64,000 bases of DNA from BACL27 sp947488385 (GCA_964203655.1 CAXNMJ010000001.1:186001-250000), one strand, 5' to 3'; positions 25,228 through 35,317 are shown, numbered from the stretch's first letter. Notes: generated by a model not told the origin, from the sequence alone. Made by a program: numbers and translations.

Positions 25228-25766
25228 TCGTCACCTTCGTTCAGATCAAATAATCCTTTTGGTGGATCAATTGTGATCAGCTCTTTGGTTCGATTGACAA
25301 CAAAGACGATTGGCACTAGTGCCCCAGACTCGAGTTCAAGCAAAGCGTGCGCTGGGTTATCGACCACGGCGACACAGCGACCGTGTTTGGTACCTGAGAG
25401 ATCTTCAACTTGCGCACCAATCAATTCGTGCACCCACATCACGCTTGAATCTTCGATCGGCTCACCGAAAACATCGTTTTTGCAGAGTCGCTCAGCCAAA
25501 TTGCGATCGTCAATACCGGCAAAGTGCATCAGCCAAGTAGTCGACTGGCTCGGGCTCGACTTACCTGAGACCAATTGCCCGCGCGCAGTGGTCACGGTCA
25601 TCCATTTATTTTGAATAAACAGTTTTGCTCCCGCACGAGTGCGCTCGGGGCGATCAGTAAAAAACGAAACGTAAACATCGCCTCGCACCCCATGTGGACG
25701 CGTTACGCGCCCAACGTGAAGCAAACCCTCTGGAGTCTGGGCGTCAGTCGTCGAGAAAGTCGACAT
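25224..25766 (-). CDS. rimM: Ribosome maturation factor RimM
   Basis: About 180 residues from the ATG at 25766; longer in-frame starts lie within khpA. The N-terminal barrel starts LLHVGRVTRPHGVRGDVYVSFFTDRPER and the C-terminal PRC barrel includes WVHELIGAQVEDLSG and VDNPAHALLELESGALVPIVFV. It assists 16S 3'-domain folding with S19. The start overlaps khpA by 23 bases. Confidence 0.92.
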   Translation of the reverse strand: MSTFSTTDAQTPEGLLHVGRVTRPHGVRGDVYVSFFTDRPERTRAGAKLFIQNKWMTVTTARGQLVSGKSSPSQSTTWLMHFAGIDDRNLAERLCKNDVFGEPIEDSSVMWVHELIGAQVEDLSGTKHGRCVAVVDNPAHALLELESGALVPIVFVVNRTKELITIDPPKGLFDLNEGDE

Positions 25767-26019
25767 CGACTTCGGCATTATCGCGCGATGCTGCTGCACG
25801 AACGACTGCACGAATGCTTTGCGCTGTGCGACCGCGACGACCAATGACTCGTCCGAGATCGCCATCGGCGACACGAACTTCGAGAACAATCTTGCCTTCG
25901 TCTTCAACCGGCTCAATCTTCACTGCATCTGGAGTATCAACAATCGAACGAACGATGTGTGTCAATACCGATGAAGCAACTGGGGCCAAGGCTGAGTTGG
26001 CGCTCTGCGTCTCAGACAT
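25744..26019 (-). CDS. khpA: KH-domain RNA-binding protein KhpA
   Basis: 91 residues from the ATG at 26019, which shares one base with the rpsP stop (TAATG). A single KH domain has the GxxG loop as GRVIGRRGRTAQSIRAVVRAAA. Relatives bind mRNA and influence division and translation, often with KhpB. The rpsP-khpA-rimM order is conserved. Confidence 0.93.
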   Translation of the reverse strand: MSETQSANSALAPVASSVLTHIVRSIVDTPDAVKIEPVEDEGKIVLEVRVADGDLGRVIGRRGRTAQSIRAVVRAAASRDNAEVDVDFLDD

Positions 26020-26294
26020 TATTTGGCAGGCTTCTTCGTCGCTTGAAACTCGGCCCATGTTCCGGCGATTTCGAGCAACTTGCGCACGCGTTCTGTTGGC
26101 AGTGCACCCTTTTGCAACCAAGCGATAACGCGAGCGCTATCAACTTTGAGCGCTGATGGCTCTTGTTGCGGCTGGTATGTGCCGAGGATTTCGAGGAAGT
26201 TTGTATCGCGTGCTGAACGAGTGTCGGCAGCAACGATTCGATAGTGAGGTCTCTTGGTTTTACCCACACGAGAGAGACGCAATTTAACTGACAT
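26019..26294 (-). CDS. rpsP: 30S ribosomal protein S16
   Basis: 91 residues: VKLRLSRVGKTKRPHYRIVAADTRSARD and LGTYQPQQEPSALKVDSARVIAWLQKGALPTERVRKLL are characteristic. It stabilises the 16S 5' domain. It follows ffh after 49 bases and leads into khpA. Confidence 0.98.
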   Translation of the reverse strand: MSVKLRLSRVGKTKRPHYRIVAADTRSARDTNFLEILGTYQPQQEPSALKVDSARVIAWLQKGALPTERVRKLLEIAGTWAEFQATKKPAK

Positions 26295-26343
26295 GAATTT
26301 CCGATCTTTAAGCGAAATGGTTCAAATGAACCGACCGCTAAGG

Positions 26344-27720
26344 CTACCTTGGCCCTAGCCGCGAGCCCAACGCCGCGGCCAACTCATCAGGGATGCCATC
26401 GCCCTTTGACCCCTTGCCGCGTTTGCCACCGAGCATGCCCTTACCACCCATTTGTTTCATCATTTTCTTCATTTCACTGAACTGCTTCACCAAGCGATTG
26501 ACGTCGGCAACGGTGGTTCCCGAGCCTTTCGAGATACGCACACGACGAGAACCATTAATCAACTCGGGGTTGGCTCGCTCTTGGGGTGTCATCGAATAAA
26601 TAATCGCCTCAGTGCGCTTGACCTGATCATCTGGAATTTGCGCATTCTTCAACTCTTTTGGCATTCCTGGCATCATGCCCATCACGCCTTGCAACGAGCC
26701 CATTTTCTTGAGTTGCTGCAACTGCTCAAGAAAATCTTCAAGAGTGAAGTCACCTTCAAACATTTTTGCCGCGGTCTCTTCGGCTTTTTCTTTTTCGAAT
26801 ACCTTTTCGGCTTTTTCAATCAGCGTGAGCATGTCGCCCATTCCCAAAATGCGACTCGCCATTCGGTCAGGGTGAAACTGTTCAAAGGCATCAAGTTTTT
26901 CGCCAGTCGAGGCGAACGCAATCGGCTTGCCGAGCACTTGCTTGACCGACAGCGCAGCACCACCGCGCGCATCGCCGTCAAGTTTCGAAAGAATCACACC
27001 GTCAATTGACAGAGTCGCATCAAAAGACTGCGCGACAGTCACCGCGTCTTGTCCGGTCATTGCATCAATCACCAAAAACGTAAACTTTGGCTGCACCGCC
27101 TGCGAGATTTCTTTAACCTGTTGCATCATTTCTGCATCGATCGCCAAACGGCCTGCAGTGTCGACAATCAAAACATCTTTACCAATTCGCTGTGCTTCTG
27201 CCAGACCAAGTCGCGCAGTGTTTACAGGGTCGCCAGGTTCAGAAAAAACGGGGACATTAATTTGCGCCCCCAATACGCGCAACTGTTCGACTGCGGCTGG
27301 TCGTTGCAAGTCGGCACCAACGAGCAAAGGCTGTCGCCCTTGCGATTTGAACCAGTTGGCAAGTTTTGCCGCGCTTGTTGTTTTACCCGAACCTTGCAAA
27401 CCCGCCATCAATACGACTGTTGGCGGATGACTGGCGTATGTAATTTTCAACGTCTCGCCGCCCAACATTGCGACAAGTTCATCGTTGACGATTTTGATAA
27501 TTTGCTGACCAGGGTTCAACGCGGTTGAAGATGTCGCACCGACTGCCTGCATTCGAATTCGCTCGATCACATCTCGAACAACAGTGATATTTACGTCGGC
27601 TTCGAGCAGCGCCGTGCGAACTTCGGTCAAGACTTCGGTTACATCACTCTCGGTCAAACGACCGCGATTTCGAAGGCCTTTTAGGACGCCGCCAAGTCGA
27701 TCTGAAAGCGTTTCAAACAT
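26344..27720 (-). CDS. ffh: Signal recognition particle protein Ffh
   Basis: 458 residues. The NG domain has G1 GLQGSGKTTSAAKL, IVDTAGR and TKLDGDARGGAAL. The C-terminal M domain is methionine-rich (MGSLQGVMGMMPGMPKEL, MKKMMKQMGGKGML) and binds 4.5S RNA and signal sequences. It lies next to its receptor gene ftsY. No SRP RNA gene was recognised. Confidence 0.97.
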   Translation of the reverse strand: MFETLSDRLGGVLKGLRNRGRLTESDVTEVLTEVRTALLEADVNITVVRDVIERIRMQAVGATSSTALNPGQQIIKIVNDELVAMLGGETLKITYASHPPTVVLMAGLQGSGKTTSAAKLANWFKSQGRQPLLVGADLQRPAAVEQLRVLGAQINVPVFSEPGDPVNTARLGLAEAQRIGKDVLIVDTAGRLAIDAEMMQQVKEISQAVQPKFTFLVIDAMTGQDAVTVAQSFDATLSIDGVILSKLDGDARGGAALSVKQVLGKPIAFASTGEKLDAFEQFHPDRMASRILGMGDMLTLIEKAEKVFEKEKAEETAAKMFEGDFTLEDFLEQLQQLKKMGSLQGVMGMMPGMPKELKNAQIPDDQVKRTEAIIYSMTPQERANPELINGSRRVRISKGSGTTVADVNRLVKQFSEMKKMMKQMGGKGMLGGKRGKGSKGDGIPDELAAALGSRLGPR

Positions 27721-27772
27721 TGCAACTTAGGTTATCTGTGAATCTTTACTCGCAATTTTAAACCGTAGATTT

Positions 27773-28858
27773 TTAACTAAACAGCGCAGCGACAAACTCA
27801 GCCGCATCAAAAGCAACCAGATCATCAATCGTCTCGCCCAACCCAACGAGTTTGACCGGTATCGCCAACTCGGTTTCAATTGCAAACACGATGCCGCCTT
27901 TGGCTGAACCGTCAAGTTTGGTCAACACAACCCCAGTTACTTGTGTGGCTTGCGCAAACTGTTTCGCCTGGGTTAAACCGTTTTGGCCGGTTGTTGCATC
28001 GATCACGAGCAACACCTCTGTCACTTTGCCCTCACCTTTATCGGCCACGCGACGAACTTTTGTCAGTTCTTCCATCAGGTTGGTGTTGTTCTGCAATCTG
28101 CCGGCAGTATCAGCAAGCACAAGATCAATTTTTTTGGCCGATGCTCGTGCCACCCCGTCAAAAATCACCGAACTCGGATCGCCACCCGCTGCCCCGCGCA
28201 CAATTTCGGCACCAGATCTCTGGGCCCAAGTGTCAAGTTGATCGCCAGCCGCCGCACGAAACGTATCGCCTGCCGCCATCAGAACTGTGCGACCCAACGC
28301 ATGTTGCTGCGCCGAAAGTTTGCCGATTGTCGTTGTCTTGCCGGCTCCGTTTACGCCAACCACAAGCCAAATATTTGGTGCGTTTAGCGTCGCATCAAAG
28401 TTCAGTTGTCGCGAGCCCGTTGACAATTGACGAGTCATTTCGTTTCTAAGTGCTGCCGACAAATCACTTGGCTCGACAATTTGCTTTGACTTAACAAGTT
28501 CACGCAACGGCGCCAGCACCCGATTCGTTGTAGCCACGCCCACATCGGCGCGCAACAGTGCTTCTTCTAATTCATCCCAAGTTTCTTGAGTAATCGCCGA
28601 CCGCGTCAAAGCAGTTGCGATTGCTCCAGTAAACGAACTTCGAACTTTGCTTAGGCGATCGCGCGCGCTGGCAACCACAACTGGAGCCACAGTCGCCTGC
28701 TTGGTGAGTGTTTGGCCAGTACTAACTTTCTTTGCACTTCGCCGGCCAACAAAGACGACCCCAATTCCAAAAACGAGGGCAAGCACAGCGAGCGCCAACA
28801 AAATTTTCGGGGCCGTATCGGCGGCTATTTGTTGCGCAAACACGTTAAGCGCGAGCAT
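27773..28858 (-). CDS. ftsY: Signal recognition particle receptor FtsY
   Basis: 361 residues. An N-terminal membrane segment (APKILLALAVLALVFGIGVVF) replaces the acidic A domain, as in many Actinobacteria. The NG domain includes GVNGAGKTTTIGKLSAQ, ADTAGRLQNN and LTKLDGSAKGG. It docks Ffh-bound ribosomes at the membrane. It is eight bases downstream of smc. Confidence 0.96.
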   Translation of the reverse strand: MLALNVFAQQIAADTAPKILLALAVLALVFGIGVVFVGRRSAKKVSTGQTLTKQATVAPVVVASARDRLSKVRSSFTGAIATALTRSAITQETWDELEEALLRADVGVATTNRVLAPLRELVKSKQIVEPSDLSAALRNEMTRQLSTGSRQLNFDATLNAPNIWLVVGVNGAGKTTTIGKLSAQQHALGRTVLMAAGDTFRAAAGDQLDTWAQRSGAEIVRGAAGGDPSSVIFDGVARASAKKIDLVLADTAGRLQNNTNLMEELTKVRRVADKGEGKVTEVLLVIDATTGQNGLTQAKQFAQATQVTGVVLTKLDGSAKGGIVFAIETELAIPVKLVGLGETIDDLVAFDAAEFVAALFS

Positions 28859-28866
28859 AAATAAGT

Positions 28867-31800
28867 TTATGCGGACTGTGCGGTAACGCGCTCCACCACG
28901 ACACGCGAAGATCCACCTGGCTGCATCGTCACACCGAGCAACGAATCGCCTGCTTCCATCGTGCGCTTTTGGTGACTGACTATTAGTAATTGTGCTTCTT
29001 GACGAAACTCGTGCACGAGTGCCAAGAAGCGATGCAAGTTCACGTCGTCGAGTGCTGCTTCAACTTCATCCATTACATAAAACGGTGAAGGGCGACTTCG
29101 GAAAACTGCGAACAGATAAGCCAAAGCCGTCAACGAACGCTCACCACCCGAAAGAAGTGAAAGTTTCTTGACATTCTTGCCAGGTGGCTTGGCCTCAACT
29201 TCGATGCCGGTGTTCAACAAGTCGTCTGGATTCGTCAGCGTCAAACGACCTGTGCCTCCCGGAAACAACATCGCAAACAGTTTTGTGAAGTTGTCGCGCA
29301 CATCGGCATATGCAGCGGCGAAATTGCTCTGAATCTCTTGGTCAACTTGTTTGATTACCTTCATCAATTCGCGACGCGAGTTCTTCACATCTTCGAGTTG
29401 CTCTTCTAAAAACGTGTTTCGCAACTGCAACTCGGTAAATTCTTCAAGCGCAAGTGGATTAATCGGCCCCATCAAACGAAGTTCGCGCTCGAGTTCGCGC
29501 TGGCGAGCCAGCGGGTTCGTGCCCTCTGGCAACTCTGGCAACTGCGTGTCAATCGCCCGTTGCGGCTCAACTTCAAGATCGCGACGCAAAGTTTCGACGG
29601 CGCCTTCAAGTCGCACTTTGACTTCTGATTCTTCGAGCTCTACACGGCGGTTTCGCTCACGAGTTTCTTCAAGTTGCTTTTCTGTCGCACTTCGCTCGCG
29701 ACGCGCCTCGTCAAGACGATGAGAGATATCACGAACTTCGCTGCTTTGACGTCGACGCAAGTCTTGCAACTCAATCTGACGAGTCTCTAGCGATCGCACA
29801 TGGCCTTCGACGATGCTCGACAACCGCACGACTGCACCCAACACGGCTTCAACGCGACTGCGTTGCTCTGACGCTGCACTTCGTGCACCTTGGTCGGCTT
29901 CTAAGCGTGATTCAAGTTCGTCAAGTCGGGCATCTAAGAAGCCTTTGCGTTCGCGCAGACCAACTGCCTTGGCATCAAATTCTCGGCGACGCGACACAAC
30001 CGAGGCTGAACGGTCGTCGATATCGGCTTGTGATGAACGCACACCGGCAAGTCGCTCGCGCACACTGACAACTTCAACTCGACGCAAGTTAAGCAGCGTC
30101 TCGGCTTCAACAAGCGCTGTCGCACTTGACGTAACTCGTGCTTCGGCTCGCTCGAGGGCTGCCGATGTCACCGCATTCGGTCCGACTCGCAACGACGTGG
30201 TTGCCAGTCGATCGCCCTTGCTGGTTACAACAACAACATCAGGTCGCTCAAGCACGATGTCAATGCCTCGATCAAACAAATCGACGAACACGACACGCGC
30301 CAACAACGCATCTAATAGCGAGTTCACCGCACTTGCGTTTGCGCCTGCCTTGGCCCGCACAAATGATCGCAGTGAAGACGCACCTTGAACAGCAACCGGC
30401 GCAATCTTTGACGTCCAATCACCAAGCGAGACAACAGCACCCATCGCATCAGATGACCGCAACTTTGACAACGTTTCGCGTGCCGACGCTGCGTCGGTCA
30501 TCACCATTGCGCTCAACGCATCTGACAAACCTGCATGCACTGCTGATTGCCACTCTGCATCAACCTCTATCAACTCACTTAGTGCGCCCAGCGCCCCCGT
30601 TGCAGTAGCAAGTTGACTGAGACTCGAAGCATTCGCCGCCACTGATGCGCGCAATGTTTCAACTCGCGCACTATCGCCTGCCGCCGCAGCCACAGCATTT
30701 GCATAAGCGACACTCGCCGCATCAAAAGCAGACTCAGCATCGCGCACGGCCTGTGCTGCCGATTGAGCATCGTTCGCACGATCAGCCACAAGCGCCGCTT
30801 CATCACGCGCAAGTTCGATTTCTTGTGCCGCGAGTTGGCTCAATGCAAGTGTGACGCGCTCAAGTTCTTCGCGCGCAGTTGAAGCATCAGCCTCAAGCGA
30901 CGCGACAACACCAGCGTCCATCAACTGGCCACGATCGCGCTCGACAGAACGTCGACGCTCTGCCAAAACTGCAATCTGACCACGAGCCCGACCCAGAAGT
31001 TGTTCGACACGCACCAAATCGTCGCTGGTGCCAGACTCGCCACGTGCTGTGAGTTCTGCTTCGTCGGCCATTACTGCAGTATCAAGACTTGCAAGTTTTG
31101 CGCGCAACGTTTTTTCGGTTGACTCACCTTCGACTTTGCTCACTGCCGAAGTTTCAAGCCGCGTGCGCAACGCCGAAATTTCGCGACCCGAGATATAAAG
31201 CTGCAACTGTCGCAACTCTGAGGCGATCGCTCCATGCCGCCGCGCAGCATCTGCTTGTCTTTCAAGCGGACGCAGTTGTCGACGAACCTCGCGCAACAAA
31301 TCTTGGGCTCGCAACAAATTTGCTTCAGTGCCTTCAAGACGACGTTCGGCTTTTTCTTTTCGCTTGCGATGTTTGAGCACACCTGACGCTTCTTCGATGA
31401 TTGAACGACGATCTTCTGGTCGCGCGTTCAACACCGCGTCGATTTGTCCTTGACTAACAATTACGTGTTGCTGACGACCAACACCTGCATCTGAAAGCAA
31501 ATCTTGCACGTCTAAGAGTCGACACTGAACGCCGTTGATTGCATATTCGCTTTCGCCACTGCGAAACAAAGTTCGACTCACGCTTACTTCTGAAAATTCA
31601 ATCGGCAACAAACCTGCCGAGTTGTCGATCGTCAGCACCACTTCGGCACGACCCAAAGCCGGTCGCTTAGAAGTGCCGTTGAAAATTACGTCATCCATTT
31701 TTTGACTGCGCACCGACGAAGGGGCTTGGGCACCAAGAACCCAGGCGATTGCGTCGACAACGTTGGACTTACCCGAGCCGTTAGGGCCGACCACCACGGT

Positions 31801-31878
31801 CACGCCAGGCTCTAGCTCCATCACCGTCGTATCGGCGAAGGACTTAAAGCCTTTAAGGGTCAAAGATTTGAGAAACAC
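28867..31878 (-). CDS. smc: Chromosome partition protein SMC (short-armed)
   Basis: 1003 residues. The N-terminal head has Walker A GPNGSGKS at 31-38. The hinge spans about 428-570, between two coiled-coil arms at roughly 170-425 and 570-815. The C-terminal head has the signature LLSGGERS at 908-915 and Walker B FYVMDEVEAALDD at 933-945. Typical SMCs are 1150-1200 residues; both arms are shortened by a similar amount, so the pairing geometry is kept. It condenses and segregates DNA with ScpAB, which are not in the window. It is followed by ftsY and preceded by mutM. Confidence 0.96.
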   Translation of the reverse strand: MFLKSLTLKGFKSFADTTVMELEPGVTVVVGPNGSGKSNVVDAIAWVLGAQAPSSVRSQKMDDVIFNGTSKRPALGRAEVVLTIDNSAGLLPIEFSEVSVSRTLFRSGESEYAINGVQCRLLDVQDLLSDAGVGRQQHVIVSQGQIDAVLNARPEDRRSIIEEASGVLKHRKRKEKAERRLEGTEANLLRAQDLLREVRRQLRPLERQADAARRHGAIASELRQLQLYISGREISALRTRLETSAVSKVEGESTEKTLRAKLASLDTAVMADEAELTARGESGTSDDLVRVEQLLGRARGQIAVLAERRRSVERDRGQLMDAGVVASLEADASTAREELERVTLALSQLAAQEIELARDEAALVADRANDAQSAAQAVRDAESAFDAASVAYANAVAAAAGDSARVETLRASVAANASSLSQLATATGALGALSELIEVDAEWQSAVHAGLSDALSAMVMTDAASARETLSKLRSSDAMGAVVSLGDWTSKIAPVAVQGASSLRSFVRAKAGANASAVNSLLDALLARVVFVDLFDRGIDIVLERPDVVVVTSKGDRLATTSLRVGPNAVTSAALERAEARVTSSATALVEAETLLNLRRVEVVSVRERLAGVRSSQADIDDRSASVVSRRREFDAKAVGLRERKGFLDARLDELESRLEADQGARSAASEQRSRVEAVLGAVVRLSSIVEGHVRSLETRQIELQDLRRRQSSEVRDISHRLDEARRERSATEKQLEETRERNRRVELEESEVKVRLEGAVETLRRDLEVEPQRAIDTQLPELPEGTNPLARQRELERELRLMGPINPLALEEFTELQLRNTFLEEQLEDVKNSRRELMKVIKQVDQEIQSNFAAAYADVRDNFTKLFAMLFPGGTGRLTLTNPDDLLNTGIEVEAKPPGKNVKKLSLLSGGERSLTALAYLFAVFRSRPSPFYVMDEVEAALDDVNLHRFLALVHEFRQEAQLLIVSHQKRTMEAGDSLLGVTMQPGGSSRVVVERVTAQSA

Positions 31879-31922
31879 TCCGTCGCCGAGATTAGTTCAT
31901 CTCGCAACTACACGCTTGAAAT

Positions 31923-32778
31923 TCAGTGCTGACAGGCCGAGCAATAACAAGTCGTGCGCCCCGCAACAACCGTCATCAAAATTCGACCTTTTCCACAGCT
32001 CAGACACGCCAGCCCACCCCGGCCGTAGACGCGGTGTTCGTCTTGAAAACTGCCTGTTTGGCCATCTAAATCAACGTATTGCGTGTCTTTTAGCGTGCTG
32101 CCACCCGCGTTCACAGCTTTATTCAATACTTCGATGATCGCACTATGCAGCCGGGTCAGAGCCACGTTCGTAAGTCGACTGGGCAGCCGATCGGGTCGCA
32201 GTTTTGCCAAATGCAAAATCTCGTCGGCATAAATATTGCCGATACCGGCGACAAAATGCTGATTGAGCAGCAAAGCTTTTAAATTTCCCCGACGATTTTT
32301 GAACAATTCGCGCAAAGTTTCTGGGGTGAACTCGTCGTTCAAAGGGTCGACACCCAAGCTTTGCCAAATCTGGCATTTGTGTTTTCAACAGATCAGGATC
32401 AAATACGACGACTTCCCCAAAAGTCCGCGGATCAACAAACCACAATTCACTCTCAACGTTGCTGTTCGCCGCACTAGTTAAATGCAATACGACGTGCGTG
32501 TGCGGTGGGCGCTGTGCGCCTGGTTTGGCGATTATCAATCTTCCGCTCATTCGCAGGTGCATCATCAACTTTTGCCCTGAATCCAAATCGCAAACCAAGT
32601 ATTTTCCGCGACGATTTGCCGAAAGTATTTTGACACCTGTCAGACCGTCAATCAGAGCTTCACGACTGGTGCGTCGCACTGTTCGTTCGCGACCAACTTC
32701 AACGCGCTTGACGGTTCGCCCGACAACGTTTTGTTGCAGACCTCGCCTGACCGTCTCAACTTCAGGAAGTTCTGGCAT
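31923..32778 (-). CDS. mutM: Formamidopyrimidine-DNA glycosylase MutM (apparent frameshift near residue 142)
   Basis: The N-terminus MPELPEVETVRRGL, with the catalytic Pro2/Glu3, and the C-terminal half (FKNRRGNLKALLLNQHFVAGIGNIYADEIL, zinc finger CLSC...CYCSAC) are in different frames. Deleting one G of the run at 32353-32355 joins them as LAKLGVDPLND to give about 284 residues, the normal length. Lys of the beta-turn (RRGKYL) is present. The enzyme excises 8-oxoguanine. The rnc-mutM-smc order is conserved in Actinobacteria. An extra sequenced base is the likely cause of the break. Confidence 0.92.
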
Positions 32779-32799
32779 TCGCGTTTTGCTCGCTAAGTA

Positions 32800-33495
32800 C
32801 TAATCAACTTGCAACGCCGCACAGGCTTGTTGCGCCGCTTGCTCTTCGGCCACTTTCTTCGAGCGCCCCGAGCCAGAACCCAACAATTCATCACCAAGAA
32901 AAACTTCAGCGAAAAACATTTTGGCGTGATCAGGTCCGGTGTCTGTGACTCGATAGTCGGGCATTGGTCGTTCGAGTCGGGCGGCAAGTTCTTGCAGTTG
33001 TGACTTGGCATCAAGTTGCTTCAGCGCCGCTTGGGCTTCGTCGATTGAATCAGTCAATAAGCCTGCAACAAAGTCATAAGCACGCTGCGGATCTGAATCG
33101 AGGTAAACAGCACCAAAAACCGCTTCAAGCGCATTAGCCAAGATCGAAGTCTTTTCTTGACCGCCACTTGCTTGCTCACCGCGGCCGAGCAAAACGTGGT
33201 CGCCGAGATTCAATTTTGTGGCCACTTGCGAAAGTGCCGTTGCGTTGACAACAATCTTGCGCAAGTCCGTCAACTTGCCCTCATCAAAATCTGGATAACG
33301 GCGATACATCACATCACCGATCACAAAGCCAATCAATGCGTCGCCCAAAAATTCGAGTCGCTCGTTTGATTCGAAGCCTTCATTTTCGGCAGTCCAAGAA
33401 CTATGGCGCATCGCCGTCTCAAGCAAAGTGAGATTTGAAAACTGATAGCCGATCTTTTTTGCTAACTCGTCCAGCGATTTCGTCACTTTCGTCAT
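32800..33495 (-). CDS. rnc: Ribonuclease III
   Basis: 231 residues from the ATG at 33495, which overlaps the plsX stop (ATGA). The catalytic signature is NERLEFLGDALIGFVIGD and the second acidic cluster is around LANALEAVFGAVYLD. A double-stranded RNA binding domain follows (AKSQLQELAARLERPMPDYRV ... GSGRSKKVAEEQAAQQA). It processes rRNA precursors. Confidence 0.97.
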   Translation of the reverse strand: MTKVTKSLDELAKKIGYQFSNLTLLETAMRHSSWTAENEGFESNERLEFLGDALIGFVIGDVMYRRYPDFDEGKLTDLRKIVVNATALSQVATKLNLGDHVLLGRGEQASGGQEKTSILANALEAVFGAVYLDSDPQRAYDFVAGLLTDSIDEAQAALKQLDAKSQLQELAARLERPMPDYRVTDTGPDHAKMFFAEVFLGDELLGSGSGRSKKVAEEQAAQQACAALQVD

Positions 33496-34457
33496 TGCTC
33501 TTGCAATGCTTGACGAATTTTGCCGACCATGTCGACTTCGACCATTTCTTTTGCAACTTTGATGCCGTTCAACATCGCGCGCGAACCAGAAGAGCCGTGC
33601 GAAATAATGCACACGCCGTCAACGCCGAGCAGAATCGCGCCGCCATACGTGTCTGGGTCAAAAGTTGAATACAAACTCAGCAACGCTGGCATCAGGCCGT
33701 CGGCGTGCTCTTTGTATTCGGGAGCGCTGATTGCGGCGAATAACGCTTTCACAACGCCGCGCATGGTGCCCTCAAGGGTCTTTAATGCGACATTGCCTGT
33801 AAAACCGTCGGTGACAACAACATCAACTTTGTCGGTCATGATGTCGCGACCTTCGACGTTGCCAATGAAGTTGATATTTTTCGCATTCGTAAAAAGTTCG
33901 TACGCCTGTTTGCGAAGAGTGTCGCCCTTGCCCGGCTCCTCGCCAATTGAAAGCAAGCCCACTCGTGGATTCTTCACACCGAATCGTGCTGTCGCATAAA
34001 CACTGCCCATCAATCCGAATTGAACAAGCCACTCTGGTTCAACTTCGGCATTTGCGCCAGCATCAAGCAACACTGTCGGCGTCGTGCCAGGTGCGGGAAT
34101 TGGCGTAGCGATCGCCGGGCGTTTCACACCGGTGATTCGTCCCATGCGCAACAATGCCGAAGCCATGGTTGCGCCAGTGTTGCCGGCAGAAATCATCGCA
34201 CTCGCCTTGCCGTCGCGAACTGCTTCAGCCGCGCGAACAAGTGTCGAATCTTTTTTATTGCGCACCGAACTCGCGGCGTCTTCATGCATTTCTATGAATT
34301 CGCTCGCGACGATCAACTCGAAGCCCTCACGATTTTGCAGGTCGCTCGGCCCGACTAGAACAACATCAATACCTTCGGCGACGGCTTCGCGCGCACCGGC
34401 AATTATTTCGCCAGGAGCCTTATCGCCCCCGAGGGCATCAACAGCAATTGGCAGCAT
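33492..34457 (-). CDS. plsX: Phosphate acyltransferase PlsX
   Basis: 321 residues: IAVDALGGDKAPGEIIAGA, AMISAGNTGATMASALLRMGRI and TDGFTGNVALKTLEG are hallmark segments. It makes acyl-phosphate from acyl-ACP for phospholipid synthesis. The rpmF-plsX-rnc order is widespread. Confidence 0.97.
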   Translation of the reverse strand: MLPIAVDALGGDKAPGEIIAGAREAVAEGIDVVLVGPSDLQNREGFELIVASEFIEMHEDAASSVRNKKDSTLVRAAEAVRDGKASAMISAGNTGATMASALLRMGRITGVKRPAIATPIPAPGTTPTVLLDAGANAEVEPEWLVQFGLMGSVYATARFGVKNPRVGLLSIGEEPGKGDTLRKQAYELFTNAKNINFIGNVEGRDIMTDKVDVVVTDGFTGNVALKTLEGTMRGVVKALFAAISAPEYKEHADGLMPALLSLYSTFDPDTYGGAILLGVDGVCIISHGSSGSRAMLNGIKVAKEMVEVDMVGKIRQALQEQ

Positions 34458-34487
34458 CGTTACGACAAACGACGCGAAATCTCGAAA

Positions 34488-34673
34488 TTAACTCGCGTCG
34501 ACGTTGACTGCGACACGGCCCTTGTACCAACCACAACCAGAGCAAACTGTGTGTGGACGCTTGGCAACACCGCATCGTGGGCATGAACTTGCCGATGGCG
34601 ACTTCAACTTCCAGTTCGCAGCCTGACGCATGCGACCCTTGGATTTAGATTTCTTTTTCTTTGGAACTGCCAT
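34488..34673 (-). CDS. rpmF: 50S ribosomal protein L32
   Basis: 61 residues: MAVPKKKKSKSKGRMRQAANWKL at the start and a zinc ribbon with CPRCG and CSGCG. It lies between DUF177 and plsX, as usual. The zinc cysteines are intact, so this is the zinc-binding form. Confidence 0.98.
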   Translation of the reverse strand: MAVPKKKKSKSKGRMRQAANWKLKSPSASSCPRCGVAKRPHTVCSGCGWYKGRVAVNVDAS

Positions 34674-34760
34674 CGCGAACTCGGCTTTCGGTAATTTCGA
34701 ACTGTATTAAAAGAACGAACTGCAAGGCTAGCGGATAATCACCGCGTTTTACTCAGTGCC

Positions 34761-35279
34761 TTATTGGTTTTCGTCGGTCTTGAGCGCATCTAATGCAGCC
34801 CAGCGCTCATCGCGAACCTGGCGCGAACAAGAGCAAGGCGCCGACTGCAGATCAGCGCCACACTGAGGACACAACCCCGGACAGTCGGTTCGACAAAGAG
34901 GCGCCAACGGCACAGCAAGCAAAACATTTTCGCGAGCCATTTCGAGCAGATCTAGTTGCTCACCAGTAATTGGATAAGCATCGGGGTCACTGATCACGGC
35001 TTGATACAACTCTTGTACTTCCACTTCTGTGTGACCAGTCAGCGGACGCAGACATCGCCGACACTCGAACTTCCAATCGGCCTGAAGTTTTCCGTGCACA
35101 ACAATGCCATCGGTCAGCGCTTCAAGCGTGAGCTCAACATCAACTTTTGATCCTTCAACGATGCGGGTGTCGTCAAAGACAAATTCTGCAACGTCAATTT
35201 GTCGGTCAATTTCGCGAATGCTTCCTGCTCTACGCAGCAATTCAGCGACATTTACCAATAATGGCGACGCCATCACCAA
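34761..35279 (-). CDS. DUF177 (YceD) family protein
   Basis: 172 residues. The core contains FECRRCLRPLTGHTEVEVQELY and the C-terminal CxxxC/CxxC block CRTDCPGLCPQCGADLQSAPCSC, probably metal-binding. DUF177 proteins precede rpmF in most bacteria and are linked to 23S rRNA or L32 homeostasis. It is 38 bases downstream of the coiled-coil gene. Confidence 0.9.
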   Translation of the reverse strand: MVMASPLLVNVAELLRRAGSIREIDRQIDVAEFVFDDTRIVEGSKVDVELTLEALTDGIVVHGKLQADWKFECRRCLRPLTGHTEVEVQELYQAVISDPDAYPITGEQLDLLEMARENVLLAVPLAPLCRTDCPGLCPQCGADLQSAPCSCSRQVRDERWAALDALKTDENQ

Positions 35280-35317
35280 CTCGCTTTCTCGTAAATCAAA
35301 GACAACTAGAGACTGAT

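Noticed and set aside
29351..31376. Several plus-strand reading frames inside smc rich in Ser/Arg or Gln/His
   Set aside because: They are shadows of the biased codon use in the coiled-coil arms and match no family.
32143..32778. MutM and other broken genes as true pseudogenes
   Set aside because: All parts on both sides of each break remain fully conserved, which is unlike decaying genes, and the lesions are all of one type.
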